Below are positions 34,175 to 42,725 of a stretch of 45,763 nucleotides of DNA, piece by piece. The stretch spans positions 1,850-47,612 of the forward strand of contig CAMYKD010000016.1 of the NCBI GenBank assembly GCA_947258885.1, read 5' to 3'. The translations under genes were made by a program, and so were the position numbers. The stretch is from an uncultured Kiloniellales bacterium (GTDB lineage: Bacteria; Pseudomonadota; Alphaproteobacteria; Kiloniellales; JAKSDN01). The notes beneath the pieces were generated by a model. The model did not search any database, was not told the DNA's origin, and was given only the letters and a program-made list of their open reading frames with translations. Positions within the stretch are counted from its first letter, which is position 1. Each line of letters begins with the position of its first letter.

Positions 34175-35915
34175 AGACGGTTCCTTTGAGGTTGACGGGC
34201 ACCAGGTGACGGTCCGCACCTTCTTCCTCGTCCAGGGCCTTCGGCTGGATGCCGAGCAAGGGGCCCATGCGTTCGATCACCCGGCGCACCACCGGCGCGG
34301 CGACCCAGCCGCCCGTGGCATAGCCGTGCGTACTCTCGATGCCCTTTGGCTCGTCGATCATCGCGAAGATCACGTAGCGTGGCCGATCCATCGGAAAGGC
34401 CCCGATGAACGAGGCAATGCGGGCGCTTCTGGCATAGCGCCGGCCGCGCAGCTTGTCCGCCGTACCGGTCTTGCCGCCGACCAGATAGCCCGGGGCGTCC
34501 GCCAGGCGGCCGGTGCCGTTCTGCACCGCCAGACGCATCAGCCAGCGCATGTCGCGCGAGGTCCGCGCGCTCAGCACGCGCCGGACCACGACGCGCTCCC
34601 CGTCGCCGCGTTTCAGCAGGGTGGCGGGCACCAGGTCGCCGCCATTGACCACGGCGGCGACGGCGCCGACCATTTGCAGCGGGCTGACCGCGAGGCCGTG
34701 GCCGTAGGAGATCGTCATGGTGTTGATCTCGCGCCACGGCGAGGGAACCATCGGCTGGCCCACTTCCGGCACCTCGATCTGTGCCGCGCGGGTCAGCCCG
34801 AGATTGCCGAGGAAGGCCTTTTGGGCCGGCGTACCGGAGTCCATGGCCATGTGCACCGAGCCGATGTTGCTGGAATAGATGAAGATCTCCGGCACCGACA
34901 ACCAGCGGTTCTTCGGCTTGAAGTCACGGATCGTGTAGCTCGCCACGCGGATCGGCTGGCTGACGTCGTAGCCGTCCTGCAGGCCGACCGCGCCCTGGTC
35001 GAGCGCCATGGCCGTGGTGAAGATCTTGAACACCGATCCCATCTCGTAGACGCCCAGGCTGGCTCGGTTGAAGCGCGCGTCGCCGTCTGACTCGCCCGGC
35101 CGGGCCGGGTCGAAGCTGGGCAGGGAGGCCATGGCGACCACCTCGCCGTTCTCGGCATCCAGCACCAGCCCGGCCGCACCGATCGCCCGGAACGTCGCCA
35201 TGGCCGTGGCGAGCTCCTCGGTCAGGACGTGCTGCACACGGAGGTCGAGGCTGAGCGCCAGCGGCCGAGTCGCGCCGCGCAGCCGCTCTTCGAAAGCCTG
35301 CTCGATGCCGGACAGACCCCGGTTGTCCATGCCGGCGAAGCCGATCACATGCGCGGTCAGCGCGCCGTGCGGATAGACCCGGTCCGGCTCGTGCTGGAAA
35401 TAGAGCCCGGGAATGCCGAGGCGGTTGACCTCGTGCTGCTGGCGCGGCGACAACTTGCGCTTGAGCCAAACGAAGGACCTGTCGGCCGCGAGCTTGGCGG
35501 CGAGCTCGGGCTCGGGGAGTTCCGGCAAGGCCGCGGAAAGCCGTGCGGCCACCGCCTCGGGATCGAGGACTTGGCGCGGGTTGGCATAGAGGGACGCGGT
35601 CGGCAGGGTGGTCGCCAGGACCACGCCGTTGCGGTCGACGATGTCGGCGCGGATCGTCTCGAGGGCGTTGGACCGCGGTGTTGCGGCCAGGCGCGGCTCG
35701 TTGCCGTCCGTGAGCAGGCTGACGTCGACCAGGCGCAGACCGACGACCAGGAAGGCCATGGCGAAGATCAGGCCGGCGGCCAGGAGCCGGGTCCGGCCGA
35801 TCTCCAGACACTGCTTGATCGTGCCGTCGAGCAGGACCATCGAGGTCGGATCGGGCCCTGGATCCAGGTCCAGGGGGCGGCGTGTCTGCACGAAGGTCGC
35901 GTCCGGCCGGTTCAT
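34161..35915 (-). CDS. ftsI: Septal peptidoglycan transpeptidase FtsI (PBP3)
   Basis: A 584-residue class B penicillin-binding protein. It has a short cytoplasmic tail, one transmembrane helix (about 43-63), a PBP dimerisation domain ('ETIRADIVDRNGVVLATTL') and a transpeptidase domain with the active-site 'SVFK' (S294, K297), 'SSN' and 'KTGTADK' motifs. It crosslinks septal peptidoglycan with FtsW. The start overlaps the ftsL stop (ATGA). The C-terminus runs 20 or so residues past the last conserved strand and contains the murE ribosome-binding site. Confidence 0.97.
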   Translation of the reverse strand: MNRPDATFVQTRRPLDLDPGPDPTSMVLLDGTIKQCLEIGRTRLLAAGLIFAMAFLVVGLRLVDVSLLTDGNEPRLAATPRSNALETIRADIVDRNGVVLATTLPTASLYANPRQVLDPEAVAARLSAALPELPEPELAAKLAADRSFVWLKRKLSPRQQHEVNRLGIPGLYFQHEPDRVYPHGALTAHVIGFAGMDNRGLSGIEQAFEERLRGATRPLALSLDLRVQHVLTEELATAMATFRAIGAAGLVLDAENGEVVAMASLPSFDPARPGESDGDARFNRASLGVYEMGSVFKIFTTAMALDQGAVGLQDGYDVSQPIRVASYTIRDFKPKNRWLSVPEIFIYSSNIGSVHMAMDSGTPAQKAFLGNLGLTRAAQIEVPEVGQPMVPSPWREINTMTISYGHGLAVSPLQMVGAVAAVVNGGDLVPATLLKRGDGERVVVRRVLSARTSRDMRWLMRLAVQNGTGRLADAPGYLVGGKTGTADKLRGRRYARSARIASFIGAFPMDRPRYVIFAMIDEPKGIESTHGYATGGWVAAPVVRRVIERMGPLLGIQPKALDEEEGADRHLVPVNLKGTVFAAN

Positions 35916-36256
35916 CGTGCGTTCCTCGCGCGCGCCAGAATGGCGTCCAGGGTGGGTGTCGGGACCTCCGCCTTCCGCACCGCGCGTTGCGGCAGGTCGT
36001 CGAGCCGGATGACCTGGGTGCCGACCATTGGCGCCAGCCCGAGATGACGCCTAGCCAGATCGGAGAGTCGCGCCGGCTGGTTCAGATAGCTCCACTCGGC
36101 CTTGAGAATGTGGATCGCTTCCTGTCGCTCGAGGATCGACTGATGCTCCAGGCCGAGTTCCTCTTCCAGGCGCTGGACCTCGTATTTGACGTGGAACAGC
36201 CCGAGGGCGGCCACCATGATAGCGGTGAGCCAGACCAGAACCGCGATCCTGCTCAT
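35912..36256 (-). CDS. ftsL: Cell division protein FtsL
   Basis: A small bitopic protein of 114 residues. The transmembrane helix is about 3-22 ('[20 protein letters not shown]'), followed by a coiled coil with heptad leucines (about 24-60) and a short periplasmic tail with '[10 protein letters not shown]', typical of alphaproteobacterial FtsL. It forms the FtsQLB complex. Identified by size, topology and position between rsmH and ftsI, with ATGA overlaps on both sides. Confidence 0.92.
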   Translation of the reverse strand: MSRIAVLVWLTAIMVAALGLFHVKYEVQRLEEELGLEHQSILERQEAIHILKAEWSYLNQPARLSDLARRHLGLAPMVGTQVIRLDDLPQRAVRKAEVPTPTLDAILARARNAR

Positions 36257-37260
36257 GGCGAACCTCCCGTCCTGCCGTCGGTCCAGGCGGGGGCAACGGT
36301 GCGCTCGGCCGCGCGCAGACGGGCCGAGCGGGCTCGCGGGTTGGCCGCGGTTTCGCTTGCTTCCGGGCGCCGGGCCCCTTTGAAAAGCGGACGGAACGTC
36401 GCCGCCGGCCGGGTGCGCCCGGGCGTGTCGGGCAGATGGCGCGAGCCACGCGCGGCGCCACCGCTGCGCTCGCGGAGGAACTCCTTGACCGCACGGTCCT
36501 CGAGCGAGTGAAAGGCGATGACCGCCAGGCGGCCGCCCCGCCGCAGCAAGCGCTCGGCCGCGCGCAGGCCGCGATGAAGCTCGCCGATCTCGTCGTTTAC
36601 ATAGATGCGCAAGGCCTGGAACGTGCGCGTCGCCGGGTCCAGGCCCTCGGGGCCGCGCTTGATCACGCGGCGCACGGTTTCCGCCAGCTCGAGCGTCCGC
36701 TCGAACGGCCGCTCGCGGCGCGCCGCGACGATCGCGCGGGCGATCGGCCGGGACTTGCGCTCCTCGCCATAGCGGTAGAGCACTTCGGCCAACTCGCCCT
36801 CGGAAAGGCTGTTCACGACCTCGGCGGCGCTGGGCCCGGTGGCGCTCTCCGGACCGGCCATGCGCATGTCGAGCGGACCGTCGGCGCGGAACGAGAAGCC
36901 GCGCTCGGCCCGGTCGATCTGCATGGAGGACACGCCCAGATCGAGCGCGATGCCGTCGACCGGGGCCGTGCCGTGTTCTTCCATCAGGCGGTCCATATCG
37001 CCGAAGCGCCCCTCGATGAGCGTCAGGCGGCCCGCGTAGCGTTCGACCAGGATCCCGCCGCCTGCCACCGCCTCGGGGTCGCGGTCGATGCCCCAGACCC
37101 GGCAGTCCGCGGCGTCGAGCAGGGCGGAGGCGGCGCCGCCGGCGCCGAAGGTGCCGTCCACATAGATCGCGCCGTCGCGCGGCGCCAGGGCCTCCAGGAC
37201 CTCGCGGAGCATGACCGGCGTGTGCGGCGCGGCGGCACGCCCTGTCGTGCCGGCGCTCAC
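36253..37260 (-). CDS. rsmH: 16S rRNA (cytosine1402-N4)-methyltransferase RsmH (MraW)
   Basis: A 335-residue SAM methyltransferase. The start '[13 protein letters not shown]' and SAM loop '[17 protein letters not shown]' are diagnostic, as are '[13 protein letters not shown]', '[14 protein letters not shown]' and '[12 protein letters not shown]'. It methylates C1402 of 16S rRNA. It is coupled to mraZ upstream and ftsL downstream by 4-base overlaps. The C-terminal 45 residues are Arg/Ala-rich and poorly conserved. Confidence 0.97.
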   Translation of the reverse strand: MSAGTTGRAAAPHTPVMLREVLEALAPRDGAIYVDGTFGAGGAASALLDAADCRVWGIDRDPEAVAGGGILVERYAGRLTLIEGRFGDMDRLMEEHGTAPVDGIALDLGVSSMQIDRAERGFSFRADGPLDMRMAGPESATGPSAAEVVNSLSEGELAEVLYRYGEERKSRPIARAIVAARRERPFERTLELAETVRRVIKRGPEGLDPATRTFQALRIYVNDEIGELHRGLRAAERLLRRGGRLAVIAFHSLEDRAVKEFLRERSGGAARGSRHLPDTPGRTRPAATFRPLFKGARRPEASETAANPRARSARLRAAERTVAPAWTDGRTGGSP

Positions 37261-37724
37261 GAGGCGTCGCCCGGGCCGCGGCGCAGCGGCAGCGTTAGGC
37301 CCTGTTCGCGGGCCCGCGCGCGGGCCTCGGTCTTCTGGCGCAGCAGGGTTTCCGGCTCCCAGATCTGGAATGCGGCGCCCATGCCGACGAAACCGGCCCG
37401 CTCGGTGATGCCGGCGTGCTCGACCAGCGCCGGCGGCAGCAGGATCCGGCCTTCGCCGTCGAAGCTCAACTGGTGGGAGTCGGCGAAGATCGTGAAGGCG
37501 AGGTCTTCGTGGGCGTCGGAATAGAGGTCCGTGGCCGATACGCTCTCGTTCAACTGCTCCATGAACTCCAAGTCGCAGGCCTCGATGGCCTGGCCGCGGT
37601 AGGACGGACGGGCGATGATGCCCTGGAACGCGGAGCGTCCGAGGGCTTGGCGGAACGGCGCAGGGACGGAAACCCGACCCTTCCGGTCCACCTTGTTCTC
37701 GAAGGTGCCAAAGAACACCGCCAC
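37257..37724 (-). CDS. mraZ: Transcriptional regulator MraZ
   Basis: A 155-residue protein with two AbrB/SpoVT-like SXXXR domains. The N-terminal '[25 protein letters not shown]' is highly typical; the second copy is around '[24 protein letters not shown]'. MraZ binds TGGG repeats at the head of the dcw operon and controls it, including itself. Five such repeats lie 83-126 bases upstream. First gene of the cluster; rsmH follows with an ATGA overlap. Confidence 0.96.
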   Translation of the reverse strand: MAVFFGTFENKVDRKGRVSVPAPFRQALGRSAFQGIIARPSYRGQAIEACDLEFMEQLNESVSATDLYSDAHEDLAFTIFADSHQLSFDGEGRILLPPALVEHAGITERAGFVGMGAAFQIWEPETLLRQKTEARARAREQGLTLPLRRGPGDAS

Positions 37725-37806
37725 GCTCGTCTCCCGCGGCCTGCGCCGCCCGTTTCGATCCCCTGTCTCCCGCGTCTAGCTGCCCTGGGAGCAGATGCCC
37801 TCACAA

Positions 37807-37850
37807 TGGGACTAAGTGGGATATCATGGGATTTCATGGGTGTCAATGGG
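37807..37850 (+). promoter_or_regulatory. MraZ box: five TGGG repeats at 10-bp spacing
   Basis: TGGG occurs on the plus strand at 37807, 37817, 37827, 37837 and 37847, exactly one helical turn apart. This is the TGGGN-N5 direct-repeat pattern known for MraZ operators, here with five units rather than three. The repeats read on the strand opposite to mraZ. They overlap the likely -35 and -10 elements, so MraZ binding would block RNA polymerase. Confidence 0.85.
37818..37846 (-). promoter_or_regulatory. Putative dcw (mraZ) promoter
   Basis: On the minus strand, TTGACA (37846-37841) is followed after 17 bases by TATCCC (37823-37818). The -35 is a perfect match; the -10 is weak but has the TA start common in alphaproteobacteria. 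It lies about 95 bases upstream of mraZ and inside the MraZ repeats. Confidence 0.5.
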
Positions 37851-37872
37851 CGCACAAGTAAAACTCTCCCGG

Positions 37873-37888
37873 TTAAGAAGACGTTAAC
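37873..37888. promoter_or_regulatory. CtrA-type binding site (TTAA-N7-TTAAC)
   Basis: TTAA at 37873-37876 and TTAAC at 37884-37888 are separated by exactly seven bases. The minus strand also reads TTAA-N7-TTAAC, so the site is nearly symmetric. Full matches are rare by chance in DNA this GC-rich. CtrA is the alphaproteobacterial cell-cycle regulator that controls division genes in several species. The site is 26 bases upstream of the mraZ -35. Confidence 0.6.
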
Positions 37889-37988
37889 AGCGGTTCTTGA
37901 TGGCAGTGTCATGTAGTGGTCCAGATGTTGTGGCGACAAACTTTGGCGGCCCATAATGAAGCCTGTGTTCAGATTGTGTCAGAACTTT

Positions 37989-38003
37989 GTTCTTGGAATG
38001 TTC
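37989..38003 (+). promoter_or_regulatory. LexA-like box (GTTC-N7-GTTC)
   Basis: GTTC at 37989-37992 and 38000-38003 are separated by seven bases, the direct-repeat SOS box used by alphaproteobacterial LexA. A palindrome, TTGGAA-TG-TTCCAA (37993-38006), overlaps it. Which gene it would control is unclear: mraZ starts 265 bases away, and no small SOS gene could be recognised nearby. A chance match is possible. Confidence 0.35.
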
Positions 38004-38115
38004 CAAAAATGGTTTGCGCGGGTGTGCGCGCAGGTGGTGCCGGAAACCTTTGTAACTGGGCGAAATGTGACCGCCGGCGGGCCGTTACGGCCTGCTGTTC
38101 CAACAAGGTATGAAA

Positions 38116-38446
<331 letters not shown>

Positions 38447-38453
38447 CCTTGGG

Positions 38454-38482
38454 TACCTAGGAGCGGACAGCCCCTCCGTCAA
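38454..38482 (-). promoter_or_regulatory. Putative rnpB promoter within the 3' end of the amidase gene
   Basis: On the minus strand TTGACG (38482-38477) and TAGGTA (38459-38454) are 17 bases apart and would start transcription near 38446, just before helix P1. The -10 overlaps the TAG stop codon of the amidase gene. The -10 is a poor match to consensus, but spacing and position fit. Confidence 0.45.
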
Positions 38483-39164
38483 GCCGGTCGGCGAGGGCGG
38501 AAAGGCGGGCCGCCGTCTCGCCGTCGACTGTACCGGTCACGGCGGCGGGCCGGAAATGGCGCTGGAAGGCCCGGATGACCGCCGGGTAGTCCTCGCCGAG
38601 GTAGCCGTAGCCGAAGCCGGCGAGCCGGGCCATGATCTCGTGCTCTGGCGGGAGGGGGCTCGCCGCCGGCACCTCTCCGGGCCACAGGCCGATCCCCGTG
38701 GCGGCCAGGCGCGCCCAGTCGAAGAGCTCGCCCGGGTCCTCCTTCCTGAGCGGCGCGACGTCCGAGTGGCCAAGCACCCGCTCGGGCGGGATCGGGTGGC
38801 GGGCCAGGATCTCCTGGGCGAGCGCGATCAGCGCCGCCATCTGCGCTTCCGGGAAGGGGCGGTAGCCGAACTCGTGGCCCGGGTTGACCAGCTCGATGCC
38901 GATCGAGCGCCCGTTGATGTCGCTCGATCCCGCCCAGGCCGCCACGCCGGCGTGCCAGGCGCGGCGCTCCTCGCCGACCAGCCGGCTCACGCTGCCGTCC
39001 TCGTCGATGAAGTAATGGGCGCTCACCTCGGTGACCGGATCCAGGAGGCGCCCCAGCGCCGCCTCGGCCGTCGGCATGCCGGTGTAATGCAGCAGCAGGA
39101 TGTCCACCGCCTGGCCATTCGGCCGGGCGTTATGGTTGGGCGAGGGACGGTCGTGGATTTTCAT
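38457..39164 (-). CDS. N-acetylmuramoyl-L-alanine amidase, AmpD/AmiD-like, with peptidoglycan-binding domain
   Basis: A 235-residue protein. An amidase_2 domain (about 15-160) carries zinc ligands in 'LLLHYTG' and 'LGHSDVAPLRKEDPG' and the conserved 'HYFIDEDGSV' and 'AWHAG'. A C-terminal peptidoglycan-binding-1-like helical domain (about 175-230, 'LAGFGYGYLGEDYPAVIRAFQRHF') follows. No signal peptide is visible, so it is probably cytoplasmic and cleaves anhydro-muropeptides in wall recycling; the binding domain makes it closer to AmiD in architecture. It lies 9 bases after the transporter gene and just ahead of rnpB. Confidence 0.88.
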   Translation of the reverse strand: MKIHDRPSPNHNARPNGQAVDILLLHYTGMPTAEAALGRLLDPVTEVSAHYFIDEDGSVSRLVGEERRAWHAGVAAWAGSSDINGRSIGIELVNPGHEFGYRPFPEAQMAALIALAQEILARHPIPPERVLGHSDVAPLRKEDPGELFDWARLAATGIGLWPGEVPAASPLPPEHEIMARLAGFGYGYLGEDYPAVIRAFQRHFRPAAVTGTVDGETAARLSALADRLDGGAVRS

Positions 39165-39173
39165 GGTTCGCGA

Positions 39174-40061
39174 CTATACCCGTTCCACCTCGGGCGCGGC
39201 GACCCTTGGGCGGCGCAGGACGATGATGCCGACGCCGGCGACGGTCAGCAGGCCGCCCGTCACCAGGGTCGCGGTCAGCGTCTCGCCGAGGAACAGGATC
39301 CCGGAGAGGACGCCGAAGACCGGCACCAGCAGCATGAAGGGCATGGTCTGGGTGACCCGGTAACGCCCGAGCATCCAGTACCAGGCGCCGTAGCCGAGGC
39401 CGAAGACCAGCACGGACTGATAGGTGACCGAGGCGTAGGCGCGCCAGTCGGCCGCGGCCAGTGCCGCGAGCTGGCCGTCCTCCAGTGCCATCGAGGCGAG
39501 CAGGAGTTGCGGCGTGGCGAAGATCGCGACCCAGGCATTCAGCGTCATGCCGTCGATCTCGCCCAGCATCTTGATCTGGATGTTGGCGACCGACCAGATG
39601 CAGGCCGCCAGGATCACCAGGGAGAGCGAAAAGTAACTGCCTTGCAGGCGCGGCTCGCCGGCGATCAGCATCACGCCGCCGAAGGCGATCGCCATGCCCA
39701 GCGCGCGGCGCCAGCCGAGCATGTCCTTGAAGAAGATCGCGGCCAGCAGGGCGGCGAAGGGCACCTGGAGCTGGATCGCGATAGCGGCCGTGGCCGCATC
39801 GATGCCGCTGAGCCCGGTGAACATCAGCGAGAAGTGCAGCAGGCCCAGGGTGACCGAAATCAGGAAGACGGCGCGCCAGCGGCCCTTGGGCGGATTCGCA
39901 AAGGGCCCAAGGAGCAACGCCACCAGGCCGAAGCGCAGGGCCATCATCAGGATCGGCGGAAGCTGCTGCAGGCCGATCTTGGCCACTGCGAAGTTCAACC
40001 CCCAGATCGCCATTACGCCGACGATGACGGCGATGTGCAGTGGCCGCAGCTCGAGGGTCAT
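39174..40061 (-). CDS. EamA-family (DMT superfamily) transporter
   Basis: A 295-residue membrane protein with ten predicted helices in two EamA repeats (about 8-135 and 148-283). Typical features: 'IWGLNFAVAKIGL' in helix 1, 'LRFGLVALLLGPF', and 'PVFGVLSGILFLGETLT' in the second repeat. DMT proteins export amino acids or other small metabolites; the substrate here is unknown. The start overlaps the uup stop by 4 bases (ATGA), so it is in the same operon. Translational coupling to an ABC-F ATPase does not imply a functional link. Confidence 0.9.
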   Translation of the reverse strand: MTLELRPLHIAVIVGVMAIWGLNFAVAKIGLQQLPPILMMALRFGLVALLLGPFANPPKGRWRAVFLISVTLGLLHFSLMFTGLSGIDAATAAIAIQLQVPFAALLAAIFFKDMLGWRRALGMAIAFGGVMLIAGEPRLQGSYFSLSLVILAACIWSVANIQIKMLGEIDGMTLNAWVAIFATPQLLLASMALEDGQLAALAAADWRAYASVTYQSVLVFGLGYGAWYWMLGRYRVTQTMPFMLLVPVFGVLSGILFLGETLTATLVTGGLLTVAGVGIIVLRRPRVAAPEVERV

Positions 40062-41899
40062 GCGCGTTCCCGCGGCGCTTCGGCCAGCGCTTCGCGCTTT
40101 TCCTCCAGCTCCAGCCACCGCGCCTCGGCGGCCTCGCGCTCGCTGCGGGCCGCTTCCAGCCGAGCGGCCGCCGCCTCGAAGGCGGCGGGGTCGCGGCCGT
40201 AGAGGCCGGAGTCGGCCAGGCGCCCCTCCAGCTCCGTGGTCTCGGCGGTCAGCCGGTCGATCTGGCCGGGCAGGCGCTCCAGCTCGCGCTGCTCGCGGTA
40301 GCTCAGCTTGCCGCCGCCGGCCCGCGGCCGCTCCGCCTTCGGCACCGCGGCCTTGCCCTTGGCCCTGTCCGGCGCCATGGCGTTCTCGCTCTGCTTCAGG
40401 TAGTCGCCATATCCGCCGACCGCTTCCTGCACCCGCCCGTCGCCCTCCAGCGCGATCACCCCGGTCACCAGGCGGTCGAGGAAATCCCGGTCGTGGCTGA
40501 CCAGCAAGAGCGTCCCCTCGTAGCCGTCCAGCACGTCGAGCAGCAGGTCGAGGGTCTCCAGGTCCAGGTCGTTGGTCGGTTCGTCGAGCACCAGCAGGTT
40601 GCTCGGCTTGGCGAAGAGGCGGGCCAGCAGCAGGCGGTTCTTCTCGCCGCCGGACAGGCTTTTCACCGGTTGGCGCGCCTGGGCGTCCGCGAACAGGAAA
40701 TCGCGCAGGTAGGCGACCACGTGGCGCTGGCGCTCGCCGACCATAAGCGAGTCGCCGCCGTCTGGGACCAGGGTGTGCCAAAGGGTGGCCTCGGGATCCA
40801 GGCTCTCCCGGCGCTGGTCGAAATAGAGCGGCGCCAGGTTGCTGCCCAGCTTCAGCATTCCGGCGTCCGGTTCCAGCTCGCCGGTCAGCAGGCGCACCAG
40901 CGTGGTCTTGCCGGCGCCGTTCGGGCCGATGACGCCGATCCGATCGCCGCGCCGGATGCGGGTCGAGAAATCGCGCACGATGACGCTTTCGCCGCCGCCA
41001 TCGGCCTGCCGAAAGGACTTGGCCAGGTGCTTGGCCTCGATGACCATGCCGCCGCTCCGCTCGGCGGCCAGCGCGCTCAGCTTTGCCTGGCCGGGCGCCT
41101 TCAGCCATTCGGCGCGTCTCCGGCGCAGCTCGCCGAGCCGGGCCAGACGGCCCTGGTTGCGCTTGCGCCGGGCGGTCACGCCGCGCGCCAGCCAGCGCTG
41201 CTCGCGTACGATCTTTCGGTCCAGCCGGTGCAGCTCGCCCGCCTCGCGCTCGGCCTCCGCCTCGGCCCAGTCCTCGAAGTGGGCATAGCCCTTGTCGAGC
41301 CGCCGGATGCCTCCGCGGTCGAGCCAATAGGTGACCCGCGAGACCCTGGCAAGGAAGGCGCGGTCATGGCTGACCACCAGGAGCGCGCCGGCGAAGCGCG
41401 CCAGCTCCCGCTCCAGCCACTCGATGGTCGGCAGGTCGAGATGGTTGGTCGGCTCGTCGAGCAGCAGCACCTGCGGATCGCTGACCAGAGCCCGGGCCAG
41501 CGCCGCGCGCCGTCCCTCGCCGCCCGAGAGCGTGTCGAGGTCGCGAGCGCCTTCGAGATCGAGGCGGGCCAGTACCGCCGCCGTCCGGTGTCGCCGCTCC
41601 GCCTGCTCCGCCGGCAGGCCGCCGGCGACGTAGTCGGCGACGCTCCGGCCGGCCTCCAGGACCGGGTCCTGCGGCAAGTAGGCCACGGCGGCGCCGGGCT
41701 GCAGGAAGCGCTCGCCCGCGTCCAGTGCCAAGGCGCCGGCCAGCGCCTTCATGAGGCTCGATTTGCCGCTGCCGTTGCGGCCCACCAGACAGGCCTTCTC
41801 GCCGCGCGTCAGGCCGAGCGAGAGGCTCTCGAACAACGGACGCCCGCCGAACCCGAGCGCCGCGTCGCGCAGCGCGACGAGAGGGGCCGGCGGCGCCAT
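40058..41899 (-). CDS. uup: ABC-F family ATPase Uup
   Basis: A 613-residue protein with two ABC domains and no membrane part. First Walker A 'GRNGSGKSS' (40-48) with 'LSGGEGRRAALARAL' and 'LLLDEPTNHLDL'; second 'GPNGAGKTT' with 'LSGGEKNRLLLARL' and 'LVLDEPTNDLDL'. The 'TNHLD'/'TNDLD' boxes, the interdomain linker rich in Arg/Glu, and the C-terminal coiled coil (about 540-605) mark Uup. ABC-F proteins act on ribosomes; Uup also binds branched DNA and limits precise transposon excision. It begins 3 bases after the DjlA-like gene. Confidence 0.94.
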   Translation of the reverse strand: MAPPAPLVALRDAALGFGGRPLFESLSLGLTRGEKACLVGRNGSGKSSLMKALAGALALDAGERFLQPGAAVAYLPQDPVLEAGRSVADYVAGGLPAEQAERRHRTAAVLARLDLEGARDLDTLSGGEGRRAALARALVSDPQVLLLDEPTNHLDLPTIEWLERELARFAGALLVVSHDRAFLARVSRVTYWLDRGGIRRLDKGYAHFEDWAEAEAEREAGELHRLDRKIVREQRWLARGVTARRKRNQGRLARLGELRRRRAEWLKAPGQAKLSALAAERSGGMVIEAKHLAKSFRQADGGGESVIVRDFSTRIRRGDRIGVIGPNGAGKTTLVRLLTGELEPDAGMLKLGSNLAPLYFDQRRESLDPEATLWHTLVPDGGDSLMVGERQRHVVAYLRDFLFADAQARQPVKSLSGGEKNRLLLARLFAKPSNLLVLDEPTNDLDLETLDLLLDVLDGYEGTLLLVSHDRDFLDRLVTGVIALEGDGRVQEAVGGYGDYLKQSENAMAPDRAKGKAAVPKAERPRAGGGKLSYREQRELERLPGQIDRLTAETTELEGRLADSGLYGRDPAAFEAAAARLEAARSEREAAEARWLELEEKREALAEAPRERA

Positions 41900-41902
41900 G
41901 GG

Positions 41903-42637
41903 TCAGTCGAGGCCGCGCGCTTTGCGGATCTGGTCATGGGCGGCGTTGATCGTCGCCAGCCTTTCGTTGGCCAGCTCGACGAACTCCGGCGGCATGCCTT
42001 GCGCGACCAGCTTGTCCGGGTGGTTTTCGAGCACGAGCTTGCGGTGCGCGGCCTTGATCTCGGCATCGCTGGCGTCACGCGGCACGCCCAGAACGCCGTA
42101 AGGATCGCCATCGCCCGGTTCGAGGTTCTCGGCGCGCAGGCGTTCCCAGCGCTCCGGGTCCAGGCCGAAGATTCGGGCCAGTTGGTGGAGGTAGTCCAAC
42201 TCGTCGGCGGTCACCTTGCCGTCGGCCCGGGCGATGTGGAACAGACCCTCGAGCAGCTCTTCCAGGACCGCCGGATTGTCCCGGAACATACGGCCGAGCT
42301 GGCGCGCATAGGGTTCGAAGCCGCGGACGTCCTTGCGGGCCTGGTCGAACAGCCGCCCGACGTTCTTCATCTCCTCCCGCGGAATGCGAAAGACTTCCTT
42401 GAAGGCGCCGATCTCGTCGCGGGTCACCACGCCGTCGGCCTTGGCCATCTTGGCGCCGAGGACGATCACCCCGATGGTGAAGGCGACCTTCTTTGTGGCG
42501 TCGTCGGGTTCCTGGCCTTGCGTGCTTTCGCGCATCTTGTCGACCGCATGGCCGGCCAGGCCGCCAAGGAGCGCGCCCAGCGGCCCGCCGAGCGCGAAAC
42601 CGGCCGCGCCGCCGACGACTTTGCCCCAAATGCTCAT
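41903..42637 (-). CDS. DjlA-like membrane co-chaperone (TerB + J domain)
   Basis: A 244-residue protein. The Gly/Ala-rich N-terminus (about 5-32, 'VVGGAAGFALGGPLGALLGGLAG') is probably membrane-inserted. A TerB-like helical domain follows (about 50-165, 'KADGVVTRDEIGAFKEVF' and 'ARADGKVTADELDYL'), then a C-terminal J domain (about 178-240) with the DnaK-activating 'HPD' in 'LENHPDKL'. The order matches DjlA, a type III DnaJ protein. It would recruit DnaK at the membrane. Confidence 0.92.
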   Translation of the reverse strand: MSIWGKVVGGAAGFALGGPLGALLGGLAGHAVDKMRESTQGQEPDDATKKVAFTIGVIVLGAKMAKADGVVTRDEIGAFKEVFRIPREEMKNVGRLFDQARKDVRGFEPYARQLGRMFRDNPAVLEELLEGLFHIARADGKVTADELDYLHQLARIFGLDPERWERLRAENLEPGDGDPYGVLGVPRDASDAEIKAAHRKLVLENHPDKLVAQGMPPEFVELANERLATINAAHDQIRKARGLD

Positions 42638-42725
42638 GTCATGCGCCTGGTGGAATGGAACCCTTGGTTGTCTCCGCTTATTTCACGTCGCCGCGTCGGC
42701 GGCAAGTGCGCCGCCGGTCCCCGGT

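Larger units (their letters stand above)
37725..38115. other. 391-base intergenic control region between rnpB and mraZ
   Basis: This is the only stretch longer than 300 bases without a gene. It is A+T-richer than its surroundings and holds, from the mraZ side outward, the MraZ repeats with the promoter, the CtrA-type site and the LexA-like site. Beyond 38006 there is a GC hairpin (GGCCGT-T-ACGGCC, 38081-38093) with no T-run. I see no convincing small ORF: minus-strand frames there run out of frame into mraZ. Confidence 0.6.

Noticed and set aside
37550-37954. Minus-strand frame of 134 codons overlapping mraZ out of frame
   Set aside because: It spans the MraZ operator and runs into mraZ in another frame; no ribosome-binding site or family motif. 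I considered it as a possible SOS or division-inhibitor peptide near the LexA-like box.
38081-38093. GGCCGT-T-ACGGCC hairpin as rnpB terminator
   Set aside because: The stem has a one-base centre, which cannot form a normal loop without opening pairs, and no T-run follows.
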